This document shows, piece by piece, positions 23,601-32,800 of a stretch of DNA of 64,000 nt. Source of the stretch: Acanthornis magna (Eukaryota; Chordata; Aves; Passeriformes; Acanthizidae); NCBI GenBank assembly GCA_036785705.1, contig JAWUZG010000029.1, forward strand, positions 12,725,501-12,789,500, written 5' to 3'. The notes beneath the pieces were generated by a model. The model was not told the DNA's origin. It searched no databases and saw only the letters and a list, made by a program, of their open reading frames with translations. The position numbers were made by a program, and so were the translations under genes. Numbering within the stretch: position 1 is the stretch's first letter; every line of letters starts with the position of its first letter.

Positions 23601-26600
23601 CAACTCTCACAGCCTTTCCTCACAGGAGAGGTGCTCCATCTGTCTTTCCTGGCCCTCCTCTGGACTTCCTCCAGCAGGTCCATGTCCTTCCTGTGCTGGG
23701 GCCCTCAGATCTGGATGCAGCCCTGCAGGTGGGGGTCTCTCCAGAGCAGAGAAGAGGGGCAGAATCCCCTCCCTTGCCCTGCTGGCCATGCTGCTTTGGA
23801 TGCAGCCCATGATATGGTTGGCTCTGTGGACTGCAACTGTACCTTGTCAGCTCATTCCAGTTTTTCATCTACCAGCACTCTCAATCCCTCTCTGTAGGGC
23901 TTCTCTCAATCCATAACTGAGTCTGTGCTGATACCGGGGATTGCCCCAGCTCAGGAGTTGGGCCCTGTACTTGTCCTTGTTGAACCTCATGAGGTTCAAC
24001 CTTCTTGAACTTGTTCAGGTGCCTATGGATGACATCCCATCTTTCAGACTCATCACTCAGCCTGGTGTTGTCTGTCAGCTGGCTGAAGGTGTGCTTGATC
24101 CCACTGTCTGTGATTAACATATTTAATTTCTTAAAATAACACTTCATTAACTGCATTATAAAGTAATGCTAAAGACCCATACATACAAAATTAGAATTGG
24201 AAAAAGTGTTTTGGCTACTTGCCAGGTGGATGTAGAAAATAACTGCTGAGAAGACCCAATTAGGAGGTCATTCTGCATGGACCTATTTCTTCAACTCTTG
24301 CAGTGTGGTAACCATTACTAATCTAGTTTCAGGGCAGCAGGTAGAGTGGCAGAGTTATCTGGAAAGAATGTAAAGATTTTGTTGGTTTGCTTTTTTTTGC
24401 TGTATGATGGAGATACACTTTTCATGTGTCTTGGTTTTAGCTGGTACAGTGCTGTACTTTGGATTTTGTATGCGAATCACATTGATAACACACTGATGTT
24501 TTGGTTGTTGCTGAGCACTGCTTGCTCTAGGTCAAGGAATTCTCAGTGTGCCATGCTCTGCCAGGGAGCAGGTGCACCAAAAACTGGGAGGGAGCATGGC
24601 TAGGGCAGGTGACCCAAAGGGATAATTCCATGCCATGCAGCATTATACTCAGTAAATAAACTGAGGAGAGTTGGCCAGGAGTTGCTGGTCGCTGCTGGGG
24701 GTCTGTGGGCAGTGAGTAATTGTATTGTGCAGCACTTGTTTTTCTTGGGTTTTATTCCTCTCTCTCTCTCTGCCCGTCCCCCTTCTCACTGCAGTTGCTA
24801 CCATTCCTGTTATGATTATTATACTTTATTTCAATTATTAATTTTTTCTTATCTCAGCACACTTTTTTTTTTTTTTTATTCTCCTCCTCATCCCTCCCAT
24901 GCAGGGAGAAGGGGGATGAATGACCAAGGAGTTGTGTGGTAGTTAGTTGCTGTCTGGGGCTGAAGCACAACATCATGTGACACTATAAAGTTGGTAGCTT
25001 ATCTGGGACCATTGCATTTAAGCATAAAGATATCCACAGCATTCTTCTTTGCTTTCCCAGGGAAAAAGAACAGTTTATTTTCTCAAGAGGAAATAATGAT
25101 ATTTAATTGACTTTTGGTTGTTTTTTGTGTTCTTTCTATTAATTTCTTGAAAATTGCAGTGTGCCAGAGTTTGTAGAGCAAAGTTTACTTTTTTGCATAA
25201 TTGCTTATCCTCTTAAATAAATGCACCCTTTTAGTGTATGGGGGAAAAGAACCTTGTTCTGAAGATTGTTTCCAGTATTAGTATTATTATTATTATTAGA
25301 ACCCCCTCCTGTTTTATTATCTGCTTCCTTTATATTTTGCTGTTTTAAAATGCATCTGGACTAAGCATATATATATTTTGTTTGGGTATAGGTTCAGCAC
25401 AATGCAGATAAATCTACTACACTGAAACTGGCAGATTTCGGCCTCGCAAAGCAGGTTACAAAACCCATATTTACTGTCTGTGGAACACCAACGTATGTTG
25501 CTCCTGAAATACTCGCTGAGAAGGGTGAGTGTATATATTTATAATTTGTCATAAATCTTACAATTACACTGAACTTTCTAATAATGGAAATAGTCCAGAA
25601 TGTTTCAACCTACTGATATATCTCTTCAGGGTAGGAGGTTGGCTAGCGGTGTAATTTGGGAAAGGAAACCTCTTAGGTTTTAACAAACACAATCATGACA
25701 TCAGTTACATTGGCATTATTAATGTCTATGCTAACACTGACTTCCAAGCAGATAAGCCGTAAAATATCGTAGATAGTAATTGCTAAAGTGGGGAAATTAC
25801 CAAAAGATCATGTTGCAACCTAAGAGTAGCCAGCCCTATTTCATGACTGTAACCCAAACAACTTTCCAGAGCCCCTGATGATGTAAAACCATTATGAACA
25901 TATATGTTAAATTTATGTAACAATCAAAAACATGTTTCACATCACAAAGAATTTTGAAGATTTCATATCCAAAAAGATTCAGACCTGGAAAGAAGTCAGT
26001 TTTGTTGGTGACTCAAGCACATCTATTTCTGGTTTTTGTTCTGTGAAGCTGGGTTTCACATCTCCAGTTATATCCAATTTCAATGGAAACTTGGCACTCT
26101 TAGCTCTTTTTTGAAGGGAATCTGAGGATGACTATTTTGGAAATATGTACTGTGTTTTCTCAATTAGTCTCCAGTTGACACTGGCCTTGTGAGACAGTGT
26201 TTGTGAAACATGTTGTGGAAAAGAGAGACTCTGTGAGAGCTGTAGCTAATAATGGGCAGCTTGTAAGTGTGGTGTACCAGCCACTTATTCTTTTGCTGAC
26301 CTCATCTTTTTGAGGAATTGAGTAGAGTTTCTGTGTTTCTTTTTCGTTCTATCTCCCAGGAACAGTTCCCTACCAGTTGTGAGTTTTCTTTCTAAAACAA
26401 GACTTATGATTTGTCTCTTCTTCCATAGGCTATGGACTCGAAGTAGACATGTGGGCAGCTGGTGTGATCCTGTACATCCTGCTCTGCGGTTTTCCCCCTT
26501 TTCGCAGTCAGGACCGCGATCAAGACGAGCTGTTTCAGATCATACAGCTGGGTCACTACGAGTTCCTATCCCCTTACTGGGACAATATTTCTGCAGGTAA

Positions 26601-27740
26601 GATTCTGCGTTTATAGCAGACCTGTGAAGTGGCAGTCTTCTTCCCCTGGAGTGGGAGAAACGCTTTTTTCAGAGCAGTGAGCTCAATCAACTTGGGGTGC
26701 TTTACAGGTCTCTCTTGTGTGAATCTGTGCTTTAAATGTGAATGCAGTTCTCTGGTACTATTGATGACTGTGTTTCTGCATATTAGTTCTGAATGTTTTA
26801 ATGGATTGCTCCCTTTCTAGGCAAGAGTAAGGATTTTCTTCACTTTGCTGAAATGTCTCTGCAGAAAAAGGTGCCAAAATAATCTCGAGGGTTCTGTTAG
26901 ATTGTAAAGATGTACACAAAAATCTCAAAAGCTGAGAATGAAATCCTTGCCCTGCAGAACGCAGTGTAGATTTTCTATTGACAGTGGGGTCTGCACATAG
27001 TAGTCTTTTCCTTCTCACAGGCTAGCGCAGTGTCTTTTGCGCATTCTTCAAAATCAGAAATCCTAAAACTTCCTTGAACCCTGTACAATCTTTTAAAGAA
27101 CATATTCCACAGCATTCTACAGCATTTATCTCCTTAAGGGATGAGATACCCAGTGCTCATTCCTGTGAATGTGAACACTTAGCCTGATGCCTTCAGCACG
27201 CTTTTGAGATTAAATTCCCCTCACTTTCTCCTCTCTTTCTGAAGGGGAGAGTGACACCAGTCATGGAGGCTTAATATCTCCTGTCACTAACTCTAACACC
27301 CGTTGTTAGAATACCTCCTGGGGATAGTCACAAAAGTCATGGTAAAAGTAACGAAAAAAATGAGAAGGACATTTTGTGTGGGTATAACTGTCACCATCGC
27401 AGAGTAAATAAGGTTAGAAGTGACCACAGTGGGGTCATGTGTTTCAAACGCCCTGCTCAAGCAAAGTCATCCTAGAGCACATTGCACAGGGGCATCACAC
27501 GACTGTACTTCACCCCTCTCTCCTTTGCTTTCTTTCCTAATAGCAGCAAAAGACCTCATCACCAGGTTATTGATAGTGGATCCCCAGAAGCGCTACACAG
27601 CACGTCAAGTACTTCAGCATCCCTGGATCAGAACAGCTGGAAAAACTAACAGCAGGAATTTGCAGAGGGAAGTGACGATAAATATTGAGCGTCATTTCCG
27701 GGCCCAACGCCGAAAGGAAGTTGCTGATGGGGACACATGA
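2282..27740 (+). CDS. DCLK3: Doublecortin-like kinase 3, complete, 5 coding exons
   Basis: The exons are 2282-2342, 15388-17270, 25392-25524, 26429-26596 and 27544-27740. They total 2442 nt: 813 residues plus TGA. All introns are GT-AG and all phases close. DCLK3 is a serine/threonine kinase of the CAMK group, reported mainly in brain (striatum) in mammals. Domains: a doublecortin domain at residues about 85-166; a charged Lys/Glu/Arg-rich linker at about 170-515; and a kinase domain at about 520-777 with glycine loop GDGNFAVV (527-534), catalytic Lys549, helix-C Glu566, HRD 639-641, DFG 663-665 and APE 685-687. All catalytic residues are present, so an active enzyme is expected. Only one doublecortin domain is seen, whereas DCX, DCLK1 and DCLK2 have two. 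From memory, the short mammalian reference form (about 648 residues) starts at the position of Met163 here. Gene identity is secure. The first exon rests on phase, Kozak context and the CpG island. Confidence 0.95.
4702..4749. repeat. 24-bp tandem duplication (2 copies)
   Basis: Copies 4702-4725 and 4726-4749 share 'tttcttgtaaatataatt' followed by agaat and differ only at the first base. This is a simple local duplication in AT-rich intron sequence, just upstream of the hairpin at 4777. Confidence 0.9.
4777..4852. repeat. Long imperfect inverted repeat / hairpin
   Basis: The left arm (4777-4808) and right arm (4821-4852) are each 32 nt and flank a 12-nt loop. About 27 of 32 positions pair, including a 13-bp perfect stem next to the loop (attagcttcagtg against its complement) and an 8-bp stem (ggatcaga). 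It could be an old palindromic DNA-transposon relic or a small-RNA precursor. The arm resembles the 'gacttca-tga' type palindromic repeats known in reptile genomes, which makes the relic explanation more likely. Confidence 0.75.
6437..6454 (+). repeat. Poly-A run (18 nt)
   Basis: Eighteen consecutive A residues in intron 1. No retroposon body is recognised upstream, so it is treated as a simple homopolymer. Confidence 0.9.
9401..9925 (-). mobile_element. CR1 LINE fragment, minus strand
   Basis: Reading rightwards, it starts with the complement of a CR1 3' end (atagaatggtttgggttgga). The complemented internal blocks follow, including 'tgctctgccacaggcaggga', 'cttcctcatatctaatctga', 'gccctcctctagactggttc' and 'gctggatgcagcactccagg'. 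It is about 525 bp, diverged, without an intact frame, and its 5' edge fades near 9925-9945. It lies in DCLK3 intron 1, antisense to the gene. Confidence 0.93.
15388..17270 (+). CDS. DCLK3: DCLK3 coding exon 2: doublecortin domain, linker, kinase N-lobe
   Basis: This 1883-nt exon encodes residues 21 (split) to 648. The acceptor is TTTGCCTTAG|GAC and the donor is CTG|GTAAGT at 17271. It starts with a basic, Ser-rich stretch, then the single doublecortin (tubulin-binding type) fold from about residue 85 ([13 protein letters not shown]) to 166. A hydrophilic linker follows with many KE/RE runs and a CEKC pair at residues 302-305 leading into a short predicted coiled coil ([14 protein letters not shown]). 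It ends with the kinase N-lobe through [10 protein letters not shown]. The ATG at 15375 lies 5' of the acceptor, in the intron, so it is not the start of the spliced protein. Met163 (ATG at 15813) corresponds to the start of the short mammalian form. Confidence 0.95.
17622..17640. repeat. (TA)n microsatellite
   Basis: About 9.5 TA units followed by an ATTT-rich stretch (17641-17665). It is a simple repeat in intron 2. Confidence 0.9.
20478..20555. repeat. 39-bp tandem duplication (2 copies)
   Basis: Copies 20478-20516 and 20517-20555 both begin 'gacactatttacctatatac' and differ at only two or three bases near the end. The near identity suggests a fairly recent local duplication. Confidence 0.93.
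22413..22672 (-). mobile_element. CR1 LINE internal fragment, minus strand
   Basis: The complement matches the region of CR1 upstream of its 3' terminal part: 'cagcttgttgtcccccagga', 'cagctccttctctgcagagc', 'ctgcacttgtctttgttgaa' and 'gttgagatccttctgaatgg'. Both ends are missing. The homologous 'gtacttgtccttgttgaacc' block also occurs in the separate copy at 23219-24112, so this is an independent insertion or an older fragment. Confidence 0.85.
23219..24112 (-). mobile_element. CR1 LINE fragment (about 0.9 kb), minus strand
   Basis: It starts with the complement of a CR1 terminus (atagaatcatggaatggttt) and runs through the standard blocks: 'gtccagcctgactgtgaatg', 'ctctgggcaacctgttccag', 'gaacaaccacaactctcaca', 'ctggatgcagccctgcaggt' and 'cttgttgaacctcatgaggt'. 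The 22-bp perfect palindrome at about 23979-24000 is part of the CR1 sequence. There is no intact reverse-transcriptase frame. It is one of the longest repeats in the window. Confidence 0.95.
24427..24972 (+). mobile_element. Solo LTR of an ERVL-like avian endogenous retrovirus
   Basis: This is a 546-bp element beginning TGTCTTGGTTTTAGCTGG and ending CACAACA, so TG...CA ends are present. It is flanked by identical 5-bp target duplications TCATG at 24422-24426 and 24973-24977. Inside are a TATA-like AAATAAA near 24654, CT-rich and T-rich tracts and a distal GGGGCTGAAGCACAACA end typical of a common bird LTR family (family assignment from memory). No gag, pol or env sequence is next to it, so recombination between two LTRs removed the interior. 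It lies sense to DCLK3, 420 bp before exon 3. Confidence 0.88.
25392..25524 (+). CDS. DCLK3: DCLK3 coding exon 3: DFG and activation segment
   Basis: This 133-nt exon encodes residues 649-692 and the first base of Gly693. The acceptor is GGGTATAG|GTTCAG in a rather T/A-rich, weakly pyrimidine context. The donor is AAGG|GTGAGT at 25525. It carries the metal-binding DFG (663-665), the activation loop with TVCGTP, and the APE motif (685-687). Skipping it would remove the core of the active site and shift the frame. An ERVL-like solo LTR ends 420 bp upstream, in the preceding intron. Confidence 0.96.
25525..26428 (+). other. DCLK3: DCLK3 intron 3 (904 bp)
   Basis: GT-AG intron between exons 3 and 4, phase 1. 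Nothing inside it stands out beyond AT-rich unique sequence. Confidence 0.93.
26429..26596 (+). CDS. DCLK3: DCLK3 coding exon 4: kinase C-lobe
   Basis: This 168-nt exon encodes residues 694-748 with split codons on both sides (Gly693 and Ala749). The acceptor is TCTTCTTCCATAG|GC and the donor is CTGCAG|GTAAGA at 26597. It covers C-lobe helix F with [15 protein letters not shown] and the following GFPPF segment, both typical of CAMK kinases. Because its length is a multiple of three, skipping it would keep the frame but delete 56 residues of the C-lobe. Confidence 0.96.
26597..27543 (+). other. DCLK3: DCLK3 intron 4 (947 bp), tandem acceptor
   Basis: GT-AG intron, phase 1. It ends in TAG directly followed by CAG, making a NAGNAG tandem acceptor (27541-27546). 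A pyrimidine-rich tract (about 27508-27540) precedes it. No repeat was recognised inside. Confidence 0.9.
27544..27740 (+). CDS. DCLK3: DCLK3 last coding exon with stop codon
   Basis: This exon encodes residues 749 (split) to 813 and TGA at 27738-27740. It finishes the kinase domain ([10 protein letters not shown], then HPWI at about 774-777) and adds a basic tail of about 36 residues. The acceptor is a tandem TAGCAG at 27541-27546. The upstream AG gives ISAAAK, the same length as I recall for the mammalian protein. The downstream AG would drop one alanine. Confidence 0.95.
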
Positions 27741-29860
27741 AATCTTTCAAGCTCATTTTGTCTTCTTTTTATTGATTAACAAATCATTTATGTTTTCTTT
27801 TCTAAATGAATTGGGATTTTAATGTGTAGCTGTTGGTGGCTATTGCCATGCCTTTTTTTTAATTCTGAGATTCTGAAAGACAGAGATCAAATTCGCATCC
27901 ACCTCCTGTGATGTTACTTGGCAGTCTCTCTGTTAAAAGCAGTTGGGGACTAGATAAATTCTGGAGGGTGTCTATTACTTTTCTTTAAATACTGATTTTG
28001 GCTTTTACATCTGTTTAAGATGACAAATGTTTGCTTCTGTGACTGACACTAGTGGTGAGTCTTCTCTCATCCTTTCTGTGTGATATCTTTAAGGAGTTTT
28101 GTGTTTATAATGTTTTCAAAATAACTGTCTGCATAGACATATTGCACTAATTCTTTAAACTGTCTTTTCACTAATTCCTTCTAGGCACAGAGAAGGAAGA
28201 ATAAAAAGTAAATCGATTCTTTGCTGTAGGATATATTAAATAAGCAGCCAGATACTGTATTTATTAAGCTGTGAGAGAAGAAAAGCTCTTATTGACTAAA
28301 TCTGATGTTTTATGATATCTCTCTTGGCAACATCTTTCATTGGTTGTTCAGGGCAATAGATGGTACAATGTTTCTGTTACACAATGATGGTGCTGTGTAG
28401 CACAGAGGTTTCATTTGTTTATGAGGAGGGGGAAGATATGGCTGATACCTTTTCAAGACTGTAATAATAACAACTTTCAAAGAGGTTTTCTTCCTGCTCT
28501 GGGAAGTAGAAAGTTAAGCAATTCTAAAGGCACTTTGTTCCTTTTCCTAAAGTTTTAATTACAGAATGATAACTCAGCCAGTTTTCCGTATTGATTTTTT
28601 TTCTCCCTTGAAGCCATCTGTGTGCATCTGTGACTCTTCCATGCTGATGGAGAAGAAAAAGCTGGGAAATGGTGACTAAAGTTAACCCTTGCCTTCATGG
28701 TTTCCCCTTCATCAACATGCTTCACAGCTGAATTGCTTTTTTACACTTTTTCACTGTAGTTTAGTAATTGGTTTTTTTTGTTGGTTGGGGTTTTTTTGGT
28801 CTCTTGCCCTCCCTGTGGCCTTTTTCTCATTGCTTCCATGAGAATAGGCAGTGGGATGAAATTAGACTAAAATCTGATTTGGAGAAAAACAACTTGTTGG
28901 CAATGGAAAGGTCTCCCAGGGGAAGTGTCAGATGTCCTATTGCATGTGTTTTTAATATTTTTATTGGATGCAGTTTTAAAGAAATCCTGAGGGGGAAAGA
29001 TACAGTCCAGAGAGGGGCCATGACCTAGAACAGCTTTTGAATCTCAGAATTTTTGGTTAACTAATTAAATTCAAAAAGCACTTGAGTTGTCCATTTTATA
29101 ATTTTTTGTCCTCAAGTTCCATCCATTTGTGCTAGCAAATAATATTGATGTTAGAATAGTGGTGTTAGCATTGAATATGTAGCTTGTAGAAATGAAGGAG
29201 GGTATTTTACACTTGGAGAGCTGCTGCTCTGCCTATGTATTTCATAACGAGAAATGTCACAACCGTTTCAGAATCAGTGGAACATTTTCACAACTATATG
29301 AACCAGAATATTATTTTTTGGTGAGAGCTAATATTTTGTGTGAACTTTCTGAATAACCAAAAAGTGTAGGGTGCTGTCATCATGTTTCTTTTTCATCTTG
29401 TGACTGTTTTGCTGCAAGAATTATGTATAAAAGTAGAGATCACTCTTAAAGGAGAATTGCACTTTAAATTGAATTAGCTTATTTCTAATACTTACTGGAA
29501 TAAGATATGCTGTGGAGTTCAAGAATTGGTGAAACAAACCAATAAAAACTTTACTGTATGCCCAAGTAGTATCTATATGATATGTCATACTTCTGCTTTG
29601 GTGTCTTTGAGTCAGGAAGACTTTTCCTGAAAACAAGAAAGGGTTTAAGTGCTTCCCTAAGTTAAGGGAACCTAATGTAACCTAATATTCTAAAAGCATT
29701 ATGTAGTATTCGAGTACTAGTAATAATGTATCCTCTGTTAATTTAAGTCTATTTTGGATAGGAAACTGTGGAAAAATAGCTTCTGATGTGCAATACTATA
29801 TTTTGTAATTATTTTTAATATAGTTGTTTAGGAATAAAGTCTGAAGTGACAAAAAGTATT
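27741..29860 (+). other. DCLK3: Probable DCLK3 3' UTR
   Basis: AT-rich sequence follows the stop codon with no recognised repeat. Canonical AATAAA signals are at 28200-28205, 29541-29546 and 29833-29838. The last is followed within about 45-80 bp by a G/T-rich stretch, a possible cleavage region. I take the third as the distal site, but the true end or ends need transcript data, and a further AATAAA exists at 32824-32829. Confidence 0.4.
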
Positions 29861-32800
29861 TAATCAGCAATGAATCTGAAAGTTTGGAGACTTGTGTTAC
29901 AAGTTGCCTTTTTCACCTCTGAGAACCTGTCTGCAGCCTTATTCATAGTGCAGAAGATAGAGAATTTGCTTGTAACGATTATAAAAGTAAATATTTTTTC
30001 AATGATTTTGTTTTTCTTTCAAGTTCTCTGGGTTCCAGACAGACAAAATATGGACTGTGCCAGGTAATCACTGCATGGCACCTGTAAGTACAGATGTTCC
30101 TGTGGCAGTGCTGAGGCACTGGTTTGTCACTGTTGCTAATAGACATGTGGCATTAGGCCCTCCTCCTTCAGGCTGGAGGCTGAAAAAGCTTCCAGGTGCT
30201 TCTCAGGGTTTTTACCCCTTTCCTGCTCTCTCCTGCTTCCTTATTCCTTCTTTTCTCTTGTTGCTTCCAGTGTTCTTGCTCTGCCTCTGTGCTGTCCTAG
30301 GGAGTCCTGCTTCCCAAATATTATGGTTTAAGTTATTTGTAGCAATGAGAACCCATATGATTTTGGAGAGCTCAGCCTCAAGCATTGCTCGCTGATGTTG
30401 AAAGTCAGTAATGTTAGGGAGGACTGAGACAAAATATTGTGAAAATCTCTTCTCATGTCCTACTGCCTTTTTTCAGGCTTTTCTTTTCCTGCTGTGTGAC
30501 ATTCCAATGCACACCTGACCTTTATGCTCTATAAGATGTTTTCTAATATATCACCCATGTTCACACCCTGTGATTGAAGATTGTCACTGTTCTTCCTTTT
30601 GTGAGATTTTTCTACTGTTTACTGCCTCCCTGTGTTCTGGAGTAATCTTCCCCTTAATGTTTTCATTTCTTGATTGGTTCCTTTCTCTACAGTAAGTCTG
30701 AGGAAGCTCAAAGCTGGGGGAGATTATAGACTCAGAGCAAATTCGTGCTGATTTGTAAGGAAGAAGAAATGTACCTCCTTGCGTTTGCTTAAATCTCTGT
30801 GGATTAGACTCTCATATGGCCTTACATTCCACTGAAAATAAGTTACAGTGTCCTCATCTCTTTAAGTACTAACAAGGAAGAGAGTCTGAATATATCACTA
30901 AGAAAAACAACCCCACCCCGAAAACTGAGTGTGAAGTATTAATATTGGAGACCTCAACAGGAAAGTTCCACTTCGAGAGGATTTGCTGGGTCTAAGACAA
31001 TAGAAGGGAAGAATCTGTTTGTTTGCTGCAAGCTTTAGCAAATCAGCTGAGTGGGAATCCTTTCATGCCTCTTAAAAGGTGTTGGTTGATTCCTAACTTG
31101 CAATGGAGATCCTGATCAAGTTCTAGTTATTCCAGGGTTATTTCTCTACTATCTGGTATGGACTATTTAAAAAATATTCTCTTTTTAGAAACCAGAGGCT
31201 CTCCATCATCTTTAACCATTGACTTGGCTTTTCTTTAGTTGGCTGCAGCTTTTAAGCATGCTTGTATATTTTCATGCCCTGACTGTAATATTTCTCAGAC
31301 TTGAAGAAAGCACAAAGATCCAAACATATAGAACTGAGTCATCAATATTTCATTTTGTAGTGAAACAAATGCCTAATAGAGTTGCTTTTCTGTTTTTTCA
31401 ATTTAAAAAAAAAAAAATTTATTTATTAGTGGGTCAGCACATAGAATTGTAGTCAAGCTTTCAACTACAATGGTTACAAAACTGGTCTCTAAAGGGTAGT
31501 TGGGGTATTAGTAAGGATGTGCTATTCCCAGAGATCAGCCAAAGAGTACTGTGAAGCATTTTGAGCGTCCTTGGAAGCTAGTGTTACTAGCTTTGTGCAT
31601 CCTAAACTTTGTTTGACTGTGTTTGGAGTATCTGAATATTAAATCCAGGCTTTTAGTGACTGTCTGTGACTGACAAACTAAGTAGTAACTCCCTCCATTG
31701 GTGTGCTTTCCACTGTCTGAAGATAAAGTGGTCCCTGGATGTCTCCTCCATTTGCTGCCAAGGTCAACTTCCCCACTTTCCCATTCGCTATTACATTTCA
31801 TTTGTCCTAGACCTCACCTGTTTTCTATCACCTGTTATCTGCCTACTGTCGTTGGCCTTTTATCCCCTTGGATGAGTCCCATTATTGAAAGATGGTGAAA
31901 TCTGCACATATCGATATATTTTTCTCCAGGAAATTCTGGCCTTAGAAATAAGAATGAGCAAAAATTTTCTGAAGTATTTAGGCATCTGGAACTGTTCAAA
32001 AGACTTCACTTTTCATGGTGCGCATAACTGCCTGAAAATGAGCAATTAGGAATTTGGCCGTTGCTCATATATTTAGTCACCTAATATTTAAAAATGTGTG
32101 CCCTGGAGACTTGTGATTGAAGCTTGGCAGTACAGCAGAGACTGTTTCCTCTGAGACACAGTCACTTTAACTTCTTTTGTTCAGGGATCTAAGATTGTTT
32201 AGCAGCTGTATGGAATAGCTGGACTCAAACACCATCAAATCTGCCACCTCGCTTCTGACTGGCATTATAGGTGGATTTCCTGTATCTCTGTTACTGCAAT
32301 TTTTGGATATAGGGTGATGGAGGGATAGTGGGACGTTATCCCCTGAGCCTAGGCCTCTTGGGTTTTGGCCCTCTTGTTAAAAGTGAATTTTCAGGAATCG
32401 ACTGCTTGCTCTTCTGAAGGTACCCAGATTTGGGGACGTATTCAGTCTGCTTGAAAATATAGTAAATTTGCTGTACTTATAAACTGATCTTCCCAAAGAC
32501 ACATAAGTATCACTCTGAAATACTTTTCCTATAATTTCTCTGTCACCTGGATTTGTTTTAATTTAAGCAATGTAAGGAAAATGCTTTTTATGTTTCTGGG
32601 CATGTGTTTTTCTGTCTTTTCTGAGTCCACCAGTAATACTTTACTGTTGATATTCTTGCTCCTGAAAGGAATTATGGGCACTTTAACTGGGCTGACAGTG
32701 TATATTGGCACTGTTTGTTCTACAATATGGTTTATTTGTATCTAGGCTGAAGGTGTAATTTTCTAAATTAAAATACATTGTAGACTTCAGCAGAAAAGTT

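Larger units (their letters stand above)
17271..25391 (+). other. DCLK3: DCLK3 intron 2 (about 8.1 kb)
   Basis: The boundaries are GTAAGT at 17271 and TATAG ending at 25391. It holds a (TA)n tract at 17622-17640, a 39-bp tandem pair at 20478-20555, two minus-strand CR1 fragments (about 22413-22672 and 23219-24112) and an ERVL-like solo LTR (24427-24972). If the intron were retained, the frame would run on for 22 codons and stop at 17337-17339, giving a product without the DFG segment. Confidence 0.85.

Noticed and set aside
23979..24000. Perfect 22-bp palindrome
   Set aside because: It belongs to the ordinary CR1 sequence of the element at 23219-24112 and is not an independent site.
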